From Paraburkholderia sp. D15 (GTDB lineage Bacteria > Pseudomonadota > Gammaproteobacteria > Burkholderiales > Burkholderiaceae): a stretch of 64,000 nucleotides of DNA. This document shows positions 1 through 6,952 of the stretch, one piece after another. Each line of letters starts with the position of its first letter. Position 1 is the first letter of the stretch. The position numbers and the translations under genes were made by a program. A model generated the notes under the pieces. That model was not told the DNA's origin. It saw only the letters and a list, made by a program, of their open reading frames with translations, and made no database searches. The stretch is taken from assembly GCF_029910215.1 (NCBI RefSeq), contig NZ_CP110395.1:1736001-1800000 (forward strand), given 5' to 3'.

Positions 1-392
1 ATCACATCGGCGGCGGCCAGCAGTTGCGCGGCGTGGCAGATCGCGGCGATCGGCTTGCCGGCTTCGGCGAATTGCCGGACGATCTCGATCACCTTCGGGT
101 CGAGCCGCAGATACTCCGGCGCGCGGCCGCCCGCGATCGCCAGCGCGTCGTACTGACGCGGATCGGCGTCGTCGAACGAGGCGTTCAGCGTGAATTGATG
201 ACCCGGCTTCTCGGTGTAAGTCTGGTCGCCTTCGAAATCGTGAATCGCCGTCTTGATGCGGTCGCCGGCCTTCTTGTTCGGACACACGGCATCGACGATA
301 TGGCCGACTGCCTGCAGTGCCTGGAATGGCACCATCGTTTCGTAATCCTCGGCGAAGTCGCCGGTCAGGAACAGGATCTTCTTTGCTGCCAT
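1..392 (-). CDS. DJ-1/PfpI family protein (3' end beyond window)
   Basis: I translated this gene by hand from the minus strand; it runs off the left edge, so only the first 130 residues are visible. It begins [18 protein letters not shown], the first strand and following acidic segment typical of DJ-1/PfpI proteins. The nucleophile-elbow motif AICHAAQ places the family's reactive cysteine at about residue 119, followed by His120. [11 protein letters not shown] (about 86-95) is the usual glycine-rich loop. Family members are glyoxalase/deglycase-like enzymes or stress proteins acting in the cytoplasm; the exact substrate cannot be told. The start is supported by GGAGGC (complement of 398-403) five bases upstream of the ATG. 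Confidence 0.85.
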   Translation of the reverse strand, partial: MAAKKILFLTGDFAEDYETMVPFQALQAVGHIVDAVCPNKKAGDRIKTAIHDFEGDQTYTEKPGHQFTLNASFDDADPRQYDALAIAGGRAPEYLRLDPKVIEIVRQFAEAGKPIAAICHAAQLLAAADV

Positions 393-569
393 CGCATGCC
401 TCCAATTGATCAACGGAACGGATCGAACGCGGAAATACGCTTCGGCAGTCTACTCCAACCCGTTTGACAGAACCGCGACGGCGCTATGTACCGCGTCCCC
501 GGCGCCCGACAGCGTATGATGAGCGCGTTTTCGCAAGCGGAAGCCGCTCGACGCGGCTCACATCTCATC

Positions 570-1046
570 ATGAATGCATTGATCCGTTCACCTTTGTTGC
601 GCCGCGCCGCGGTGGTCCTCGTCGTGTTCGGCGGACTGGCCGCCTGCCAGAAGAACGACGCATCGGCGGGACAGGTTGCCGGCAAGCTCGACGACGCCGC
701 CCAGGTCGCGAGCCAGAAACTCGATCAGGCCGCGAGCTACGTCGGTCAGCAGGTCGACGCGACGAAAAACGCCGCGCAGCAGAACCTCGAATCGGCCGCC
801 TCCGCGCCGACCATCACGATCGATCCGAACGCGTTGGCGTCGACCGCGCAGGCGAATCTGCAGAACGCGGCGAGCGCGACCCAGGCACAACTCGGCAAGG
901 CCGCGTCGCTGACCGGGCAGAGCCTGGAAAACGCCGGGCGCAAGCTGCAGGAATGGTCGGCGCAGAGTTCGGCGTCGGCGGCGAATGCCTCGGCGTCGCC
1001 GTCCTCGGGCGATGCGAGCGACGCGCAGAAGCAGATGGACAAGTGA
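570..1046 (+). CDS. Ala/Gln-rich predicted lipoprotein, coiled-coil
   Basis: A 158-residue protein starting MNALIRSPLLRRAAVVLVV. The N-terminus is a lipoprotein signal peptide: basic n-region, hydrophobic core, and lipobox LAAC with the lipidated cysteine at about residue 25. The mature part is low in complexity, with repeated alanine, glutamine, asparagine and serine and recurring short blocks such as AAQ-LDQAASY-GQQ and TAQANLQNAAS. This suggests an extended alpha-helical or coiled-coil rod anchored in the outer membrane. An upstream in-frame ATG at 486 would add 28 residues before the signal peptide and is unlikely. I do not recognise a specific family; a cell-envelope role is inferred only from the lipobox. 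Confidence 0.7.
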   Translation: MNALIRSPLLRRAAVVLVVFGGLAACQKNDASAGQVAGKLDDAAQVASQKLDQAASYVGQQVDATKNAAQQNLESAASAPTITIDPNALASTAQANLQNAASATQAQLGKAASLTGQSLENAGRKLQEWSAQSSASAANASASPSSGDASDAQKQMDK

Positions 1047-1155
1047 TGCGCGGCATCGGCTCGAACCTCGGCCGGGAGGCCGTCCTGTCGGCGAATAGGG
1101 TGGCGTGCGCAAACCTGTCCAACGTTTCGACGGTCAATTTGACAGGCCGATTAAA

Positions 1156-1174
1156 TGTAACTACCATGGTTGCA
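1156..1174. promoter_or_regulatory. Predicted Rrf2 operator, copy 1
   Basis: TGTAACTACCATGGTTGCA is an imperfect dyad 26 bp upstream of the GTG start of the Rrf2 gene. Thirteen or more of its 19 positions recur in the site at 1830-1848, including both outer arms and the central CAT. A TTGACA-like hexamer lies just upstream (1138-1143), so a bound repressor would cover the core promoter. Confidence 0.55.
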
Positions 1175-1200
1175 CTTTGTCGTCGCCGGGCAGGTTTGTC

Positions 1201-1674
1201 GTGAATACGAGTAGCCGGTTTGCCTTTGCGGTGCACGTGCTCGCGCTGCTGTCGTTGCAGGACGGTGTGCCGCTGTCGTCGGAGATGATCGCGGGCAGCG
1301 TCAACACGAATCCCGCGCTGATCCGCCGGTTGTTGACCATGCTCGCGGAGGCGGGGCTCACCACGTCGCAACTCGGTGCGGGCGGCGGTGCGCTGCTCGC
1401 GCGCGCGCCGGAGCAGATCAGTCTGCTGGAGGTGTACCGCGCGGTGGACGACGCGCAACTGTTCGCGCTGCATCGCGAGGAGCCGAATCCGGCGTGCATG
1501 GTCGGGCGGCATATCCAGGGCGTGCTGCGCGGCATCGTCGACGATGCGCAGCGGGCCATGGAAGCGTCGCTCGGCGCGCGCACGCTGGCCGATGCGACGG
1601 CGGACGTGGTGCGGGCCGAACGGCAGCAGGAACGCAGGCGGCGCACGCACGGCGAGGTGGCGAAGCGAGGCTAG
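1201..1674 (+). CDS. Rrf2 family transcriptional regulator (YwnA-like)
   Basis: A 157-residue cytoplasmic DNA-binding protein with the Rrf2 winged helix at residues 1-80: SRFAFAVHVLALLSL as first helix, then SSEMIAGSVNTNPALIRRLL as helix-turn-helix and a glycine-rich wing (LGAGGGALLARAPEQISL). There is only one cysteine (in NPACMVG), so the three-cysteine Fe-S cluster site of IscR or NsrR is absent. It therefore resembles the YwnA-type cofactor-free subgroup. I chose the GTG at 1201, which puts VNTSSRFAF at the start as in relatives; an in-frame ATG at 1105 would include the operator. It is followed by a terminator and then an NAD(P)-binding protein gene carrying the same operator, so it probably represses itself and that gene. 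Confidence 0.8.
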   Translation: MNTSSRFAFAVHVLALLSLQDGVPLSSEMIAGSVNTNPALIRRLLTMLAEAGLTTSQLGAGGGALLARAPEQISLLEVYRAVDDAQLFALHREEPNPACMVGRHIQGVLRGIVDDAQRAMEASLGARTLADATADVVRAERQQERRRRTHGEVAKRG

Positions 1675-1797
1675 CGCGACGGGTAGCGGGGAGCGCCGAG
1701 GTCTGGCGCAAGCCGGAACCGGGTAGAAACAAGTCGCAGCGGTAAGACTCAAGGGCGCGGCGGTCGTCGTCAGGACGCACGTGCTCGATCACCAGAC

Positions 1798-1820
1798 GGG
1801 GCTCACGCCCCTCTTTTTTC
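1798..1820 (+). terminator. Rho-independent terminator after Rrf2 gene
   Basis: GGGGC-TCAC-GCCCC forms a five-base-pair perfect stem followed by TCTTTTTTC. It lies between the Rrf2 gene and the next gene, so the two are separate transcription units under similar operators. Confidence 0.6.
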
Positions 1821-1829
1821 CACGATATA

Positions 1830-1848
1830 TGTAATCAACATAGTTACA
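1830..1848. promoter_or_regulatory. Predicted Rrf2 operator, copy 2
   Basis: TGTAATCAACATAGTTACA, a dyad with outer arms TGTAA/TTACA, lies 26 bp upstream of the oxidoreductase ATG. It matches the site at 1156-1174 in arms, centre and flanking bases (A before, C after). The equal distance to both start codons supports a shared operator role. Confidence 0.6.
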
Positions 1849-1874
1849 CATTGATCCATAACAGGAGTATCGAG

Positions 1875-2522
1875 ATGAGCAAGCAACTGAAGATCGCCTT
1901 GTTTGGCGCCACCGGCATGATCGGTTCGCGGATTGCCGTGGAAGCGGCGCGTCGCGGGCATCAGGTGACGGCGCTGGTGCGCAACCCGGCGCGCGTGCCG
2001 GCCGATGTCGCGAACCTCACGGCGGTGCAGGCCGATCTGCACGACGCCGCGAGCATTGCCGCGGCGGTGCGCGGGCACGACGTGGTGGCGAGCGCGTATT
2101 CGCCGCCGAAGGGTGACGAAGCGGCGGTGGGCACGACGAGCCGGGCGCTGGTCGATGGCGTGCGTGCGGCGGGGCTCAAGCGTCTCGTGGTGGTGGGTGG
2201 CGCGGGTTCGCTCGAAGTGGCGCCCGGCAAGCAACTGGTCGACACCGACGGTTTCCCCGACGCGTACAAGCCCGTCGCGCTTGCGCACCGCGATGCGCTG
2301 ACGTATTACCGCGGCGTCGGCGATCTCGACTGGACCTTCTTCGCGCCGGCCGCGCTGATCGCGCCGGGCGAGCGCACCGGCACCTTCCGCACCGGCACCG
2401 ACACGCTGATCGCCGATGCCGGCGGCAATAGCCGCATTTCGGCGGAAGACTACGCGGTTGCCTTCGTCGACGCGCTGGAGCAGGGGCGTTTCGTGCGCCA
2501 GATCGCCACGGTCGCGTATTGA
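1875..2522 (+). CDS. NAD(P)-binding Rossmann oxidoreductase (YwnB-like, SDR-a type)
   Basis: A 215-residue cytoplasmic protein. The nucleotide-binding motif GATGMIGSRI sits at about residues 10-19, right after the first beta strand KIALF, as in atypical short-chain dehydrogenases of the NAD(P)H-binding (YwnB/flavin-reductase-like) group. RNPARVP after the second strand carries an arginine suited to NADPH. LKRLVVVGGAGSL is the fourth strand and loop. The classical YxxxK catalytic pair is not evident, so the activity is uncertain. RBS AGGAG (1863-1867) sets the ATG at 1875 rather than the in-frame ATG at 1851. Shared dyads suggest induction by whatever inactivates the adjacent Rrf2 protein, perhaps an electrophile or oxidant (inference). 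Confidence 0.8.
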   Translation: MSKQLKIALFGATGMIGSRIAVEAARRGHQVTALVRNPARVPADVANLTAVQADLHDAASIAAAVRGHDVVASAYSPPKGDEAAVGTTSRALVDGVRAAGLKRLVVVGGAGSLEVAPGKQLVDTDGFPDAYKPVALAHRDALTYYRGVGDLDWTFFAPAALIAPGERTGTFRTGTDTLIADAGGNSRISAEDYAVAFVDALEQGRFVRQIATVAY

Positions 2523-2699
2523 GGCTGGCAGGCCGGGCGCGGAGAATCGGACGCAACGCGGCAGCCGCACACGGCGGCCGCAACACGCCGGTCGCGAACG
2601 CCGCGCCGCGCAAGCGTCCTAACATTCGGTTACGCATGTTCGGTCGCGCCCGATAAAACTGCGGCTACACTGGCGCCTCCCGTTTTCCTACGGATTGCC

Positions 2700-5411
2700 A
2701 TGCAGTCATGCCCATCGCGGCGTGAGTCCGAGGCTGCGCCGTTTAACGGCGGGCAGCCGGCGACTCGCGCCGTGTTTCATTCTTCTTCGCCAGGCGACGC
2801 TTTCGACGCCGGCTTTCACGCCCGTCGTGACGGCTCCGCGCGCTCGCTTCACAGCGGCTTCCCTCATGGCCGCTCGCTTCACGCCCGCGTCGCCGCGTGG
2901 TTGCGTCATCTGTCGTGGCTCGCCGCGTGGCTGCTGTGCATCGGTTGCCTGCCCGCGAGTGCGTGGGCGGCCGGCGTCGTCACCAGCACGCCCGTGATTC
3001 CCGCGCTGCAAAGCCTGATCAACAGCGCGACGGCGACGCCGGCGGCTGCCTCGGGCGCGTCGGCGGCCGACGCGGCGTCCGCGCCGACGCCCGCGAGCCA
3101 GGCGGAACTCGCGCGCTCGCTCGACAGCGTGATCGCCACGCTCGACAACGACCGCCAGCGCACCGCGCTCGTCGCGCAGCTCAAGAAGCTGCGCGCGGTC
3201 TCGCAGAACGTCACGCCGCCCGCGCCCGCGCAGCCGAGCCCCGGCCTGCTCGGCGCGATCGCGTCGGGCATCGCGTCGTTCGAATCCGACGTGCATCAGG
3301 GCCGTACGCCCGTGCGCTACTGGGGCGGCCGCTTCAACGCCGCCGGCAACGAGCTGTACACGATCGTCTCGGGGCAGGGGCAGGAGAGCTTCGGCCGCAT
3401 TCTGTTCTCGATGATCGCGATGCTGGCCGGCTGGGGCGCCTGCGCCGGCGCGCTGATCTACGTGCAGCACCGGCTGTACCGGCGGTTCGGCATCGTGCTG
3501 GGCCTCAATCCGAATCCGACCACGCGCGAGTTGCTGATTTTCGCGCTGCGCCGCGTCGGCCCGTGGATCGTTGCGTTTCTCGCCGCGCTGCTGTTCGTCC
3601 GCGCGATGCCCGATGCGCTCGGCCGCACGCTGGGCATGGTGGTCGCGTATGCGATCGTCGCCGGCGCGGTGTTTTCGGCGATCTGCCTGATCATGTTTTC
3701 GCTGTTCGGCTCGGGGCATCGGCGCGTTGCGGTGCGCCTGCTGATCGACCACGCGCGGCGCGCGCTGTTCATGGTCGGCGTGTGCGGCGCGCTCGGCGAT
3801 GCCGCGGTCAATTACGACGTCGCGCATCAACTCGGCTCGAACCTCGCCGCGCTGATATCGACGGCGGCCAACATGACCGCCGCGATCCTCACCGGCTATT
3901 TCGCGCTGGCGTTCCGCCGGCCGGTGGCGCACCTGATCCGCAACCGGCCCTACGAGCAGCGCAACGACCACAAGGCCGCCACCGATGCGTTCGACGTGCT
4001 CGCCGCGCTCTGGCACGTGCCCGTGCTGGTGCTGGCGACGGCGTCGGTGGTCGCGACGCTCGGCGGCTCGGGCTCCAGCGAGAACGTGCTGCAGATTTCG
4101 GTGGTGACGGCCTTGCTGCTGGTGCTGGCGTTTTTCCTGTCGGCGATCGTGCTGCGCATGACGCGGCCGCGCAGTGCCCGCGCCCGCCGTCGTTCGCCCT
4201 ACCTGACGCGGCTGCTGCGCTTTTGCGGCACGCTGCTGACGCTGTTCATCTGGCTGTTTTTCTTCGAACTGGCCGCGCGTCTGTGGGGCGTGTCGCTGGC
4301 GGCCGTGATCGAGGAAAACGTCGCGGCGCGCGGCATCGCGCATGCGGTGACGGCGATCATCGCGACGGTGTTCATCGCGTGGCTGCTGTGGATTCTGGTC
4401 GATACCGCGATCACCGAGGCGCTCAGTCCCGGCGGGTCGCGCAACAAGGGACGCGGCCCGAGCATGCGCGCGCGCACCATGCTCCCGCTCGTGCGCAACG
4501 TGCTGCTGGTATCGATCATGACGATCGCGGGCATCGTCACGGCCGCCAACCTCGGCATCAACGTCACACCGCTGCTGGCCGGCGCCGGAGTGATCGGCCT
4601 CGCGATCGGTTTCGGCGCGCAGTCGCTCGTGACCGATCTGATCACGGGGCTTTTCATCATCATCGAGGACACGATTTCGGTGGGCGACTGGATCGACGTG
4701 GACGGCGGCCATGCGGGCACCGTCGAACATCTGTCGATTCGCACCGTGCGATTGCGCGACGGCCAGGGCGCGATCCACGCGATCCCGTTCTCGCAGATCA
4801 AGATCGTCAAGAACCTGTCGCGCGATTTCGCGTATGCGGTGTTCGAAGTACGGATGTCGTTCTCCACCGACGTCGATCAGATCACGCAATTGATCCGCGA
4901 AGTCGGCGCCGATCTGATGGCTGACTTCCGCTACCGTCGCGAGATGCTGGGTCCGATCGAGGTGTGGGGACTCGATCGGTTCGATCCGAACTGGATGGTC
5001 GTGAAAGGGCAGATCAAGACGCGGCCGTTGCAGCAATGGAGCGTGGCGCGTGCGTTCAATCTGCGGCTGAAGCGCAAGATGGACGAGGCGGGTATCGAGA
5101 TTCCGGTGCCGCAGATGCGGGTGTACACGTCGTCGAAGGATAGCGAAGGGCAGCCGCTGCAGGACGACGAGATGTCGGGGTTCGTGCCTCATGTGCATGA
5201 AGCGGTGCACGAAGCGGCTCACGACGCGATGCATGCGCAGGCGGAGAAAGCGGCTGCCGCGGGGCCGGCCACGCGGGGCGGACCGCATGCGCCGCTGGCG
5301 ATGGCGCGCGATGTGTCGCACGAGCCAAGGCCGGCGCCGCCGCCCACCGGACAGACCGCGCCGGTTCCGCCGCAGATTCCGACGGCCGGCGATGCGGGCG
5401 GGAAGAGTTGA
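2700..5411 (+). CDS. Large MscS-family mechanosensitive channel
   Basis: A 903-residue inner-membrane protein. The first 60 residues are unlike an exported N-terminus; a convincing signal peptide (LSWLAAWLLCIGCLPASAWA) lies at about 71-91, so the true start may be downstream (an in-frame TTG lies at 2901). A periplasmic Ala-rich and helical region follows, then roughly ten membrane segments between about residues 235 and 650. The MscS core is at the C-terminal side: pore helix and loop with GLAIGFGAQSLVTDLITG (about 635-652), then the beta domain (SVGDWIDVDG, GTVEHLSIRTVRLRDG, IPFSQI). A His/Ala/Pro-rich cytoplasmic tail ends the protein. Such channels release solutes on hypo-osmotic shock. 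The multi-TM, signal-bearing layout resembles the YbiO-like group. Confidence 0.85.
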   Translation: MQSCPSRRESEAAPFNGGQPATRAVFHSSSPGDAFDAGFHARRDGSARSLHSGFPHGRSLHARVAAWLRHLSWLAAWLLCIGCLPASAWAAGVVTSTPVIPALQSLINSATATPAAASGASAADAASAPTPASQAELARSLDSVIATLDNDRQRTALVAQLKKLRAVSQNVTPPAPAQPSPGLLGAIASGIASFESDVHQGRTPVRYWGGRFNAAGNELYTIVSGQGQESFGRILFSMIAMLAGWGACAGALIYVQHRLYRRFGIVLGLNPNPTTRELLIFALRRVGPWIVAFLAALLFVRAMPDALGRTLGMVVAYAIVAGAVFSAICLIMFSLFGSGHRRVAVRLLIDHARRALFMVGVCGALGDAAVNYDVAHQLGSNLAALISTAANMTAAILTGYFALAFRRPVAHLIRNRPYEQRNDHKAATDAFDVLAALWHVPVLVLATASVVATLGGSGSSENVLQISVVTALLLVLAFFLSAIVLRMTRPRSARARRRSPYLTRLLRFCGTLLTLFIWLFFFELAARLWGVSLAAVIEENVAARGIAHAVTAIIATVFIAWLLWILVDTAITEALSPGGSRNKGRGPSMRARTMLPLVRNVLLVSIMTIAGIVTAANLGINVTPLLAGAGVIGLAIGFGAQSLVTDLITGLFIIIEDTISVGDWIDVDGGHAGTVEHLSIRTVRLRDGQGAIHAIPFSQIKIVKNLSRDFAYAVFEVRMSFSTDVDQITQLIREVGADLMADFRYRREMLGPIEVWGLDRFDPNWMVVKGQIKTRPLQQWSVARAFNLRLKRKMDEAGIEIPVPQMRVYTSSKDSEGQPLQDDEMSGFVPHVHEAVHEAAHDAMHAQAEKAAAAGPATRGGPHAPLAMARDVSHEPRPAPPPTGQTAPVPPQIPTAGDAGGKS

Positions 5412-5448
5412 CGAGGAAGCCCGGCGGCGTGGCCGATTAAACCTTTGA

Positions 5449-5480
5449 AGCGTTAAAGCGTTAAAGCGTTAAAGCGTTAA
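5449..5480. repeat. 8-bp tandem repeat (AGCGTTAA x4)
   Basis: Four perfect copies of AGCGTTAA lie between the convergent channel and dioxygenase genes. The last copy contains the TAA stop codon of the minus-strand gene, and the other copies supply further minus-strand TAA triplets beyond it. Copy-number change would not alter the protein. Confidence 0.9.
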
Positions 5481-6109
5481 ACCAGCGCCGGCGCCTCCGC
5501 CACACGCACGATGTCGTTCACATGCGTGGCGATCTGCGCGCCCGCGACGCCGTAGATATGCAGCGAGACAGCCGGCGTGGCCGTGGCCGGATCATCCGCC
5601 ATCGCCCTGTTTCCCAACCGATGAATCCCACCGCGCCCGCCGCGCACGAAGGACACCGCGCCCTGCTTGCGCGCCTGCGTGCGGGCAGCGCTCGCGCAAT
5701 GCCGCGCGTCGTCCCATTCGAATACGGTTTCGCTCAGCGTGCCGTCCAGCACCGTGTAACCGCACCACGTGTGATGCGCGTGCACCGGACTCGCCTGTTG
5801 CGGCAACCACACCAGCGACGCGATCGCATAACGCCCTCGCGGATCGGCAGCCAGCAGATGACGACGGTAGTTGTCCGTCGAGCTTTCGCGTTGCGCCGGG
5901 CTCAGCAGTGCGGGGTCGGCGGCGGCTTCGGCGAGCACGATGCGCATGCTGCGCGCGAAGAACGTCGAATTGGATGGCTCGGGGAAGGCCGCGCAGGCGT
6001 CGAAGATCGCGTCGAGCGCGTCGCACAGACGTGCGATCGATGCGCTGCGTCCGGCGGAAGACGGGGCGAGAGGCGTGGAAAGCGGCGTGGAAAGAAGGGC
6101 TTGGCTCAT
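5477..6109 (-). CDS. Cysteine dioxygenase-family thiol dioxygenase (cupin)
   Basis: A 210-residue cytoplasmic cupin. The visible pattern fits the cysteine / 3-mercaptopropionate dioxygenase family: metal-binding HxH at His110 and His112 (PVHAHHTWCG), third ligand His163 in GGIHRLGN, and the Ser-x-His-x-Tyr triad in VSLHIYG (Ser182, His184, Tyr186). NYRRHLL (80-86) provides an arginine for the substrate carboxylate. Cys116 is near the position of the crosslinking cysteine of mammalian enzymes. It would oxidise a thiol to a sulfinate with Fe(II) and O2; which thiol is not determined. It is divergent from an Lrp/AsnC regulator, which suggests control by an amino acid such as cysteine (inference). 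Confidence 0.7.
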   Translation of the reverse strand: MSQALLSTPLSTPLAPSSAGRSASIARLCDALDAIFDACAAFPEPSNSTFFARSMRIVLAEAAADPALLSPAQRESSTDNYRRHLLAADPRGRYAIASLVWLPQQASPVHAHHTWCGYTVLDGTLSETVFEWDDARHCASAARTQARKQGAVSFVRGGRGGIHRLGNRAMADDPATATPAVSLHIYGVAGAQIATHVNDIVRVAEAPALV

Positions 6110-6245
6110 GGTCGTCGCGCGGCCCGTTGGCGGCGCTCGCGGTTATTTTCGGGTAGCGATATTTATACCTGTTTGCGCTGAGAAAGAGTTTCCATATAAT
6201 TCCCTCCAGAGTCGCAAAAGTAGAATAATTTCCTATGGGGGTGTC

Positions 6246-6716
6246 ATGGTGGGAATGGATATCATCGACCGGAAGCTGCTGGAGCTGTTGCAGGAAGACG
6301 CGACCATGCCGATCGCCGAACTCGCGCAGCGCGTGAATCTGTCGCAAACGCCTTGCTGGAAGCGGCTGCAGCGCTTGAAGGAGGCCGGCGTGATCCGCGC
6401 GCAGGTGGCGCTATGCGACGCGCGCAAACTCGGCGTGGGGACCACGGTATTCGTCGCGGTACGCACGAATCAGCATACCGAGGCGTGGGCACAAACCTTC
6501 ACGCGCGCGGTGCAGGATATACCGGAGGTGGTGGAGGTTTATCGGATGAGCGGTGAAACCGATTATCTGTTGCGCGTCGTGGTATCGGATATCGACGACT
6601 ATGACCGGGTTTATAAGCTGTTGATCGCGGCTGTCCCGCTTTACGACGTGAGCTCCAGTTTTGCGATGGAGCAGATCAAGTATTCGACCGCCTTGCCGGT
6701 GCGTTATACCGCGTGA
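6246..6716 (+). CDS. Lrp/AsnC family transcriptional regulator
   Basis: A 156-residue regulator. Residues 4-60 form the AsnC helix-turn-helix (MDIIDRKLLELLQEDATM, then VNLSQTPCWKRLQRLKEAGVI). Residues 70-150 form the ligand-binding RAM domain (TTVFVAVRTNQHTEAW, VVEVYRMSGETDYLLRVVV). The core begins at MDIID, so the ATG at 6255 is an alternative; I give 6246 because a purine-rich GGGGGTG lies just upstream, though its spacing is tight. The protein probably senses an amino acid and controls the divergent thiol dioxygenase. The 136-bp intergenic region is AT-rich (TATTTATA, CATATAATT) and probably carries both promoters and the operator. Confidence 0.85.
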   Translation: MVGMDIIDRKLLELLQEDATMPIAELAQRVNLSQTPCWKRLQRLKEAGVIRAQVALCDARKLGVGTTVFVAVRTNQHTEAWAQTFTRAVQDIPEVVEVYRMSGETDYLLRVVVSDIDDYDRVYKLLIAAVPLYDVSSSFAMEQIKYSTALPVRYTA

Positions 6717-6952
6717 CACCAAATTAAGCGGCTGGCCTCGCCGACCTGAGCGCGGCTGGCCACGCGTCGGTGCGGCCAACCTGACCAAATGCTTTCTGGT
6801 GTAATAGAACTGAATGGTTGACTAATTTATCTCGCATAGAAATATCCGGGATTTCATTTTCTTGACACTTATTTGCTGTTTGCCGATTTTCCCGCCAGGT
6901 ATTGGTCTGTAGAATCCCGGGCTTCGGACTGAAAAATAATGTCAGGTGCGGG

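Noticed and set aside
2706..5321. 871-residue open frame on the minus strand opposite the MscS gene
   Set aside because: Arg/His-rich translation without motifs, a typical shadow frame of high-GC codon use; the plus-strand protein has clear domains.
6860..6880. Possible sigma54 promoter (TTGACACTTATTTGCTG) before vgrG
   Set aside because: The GG/GC spacing required for -24/-12 is off by one and the GG is GA. A plain TTGACA -35 box is equally likely, without a convincing -10.
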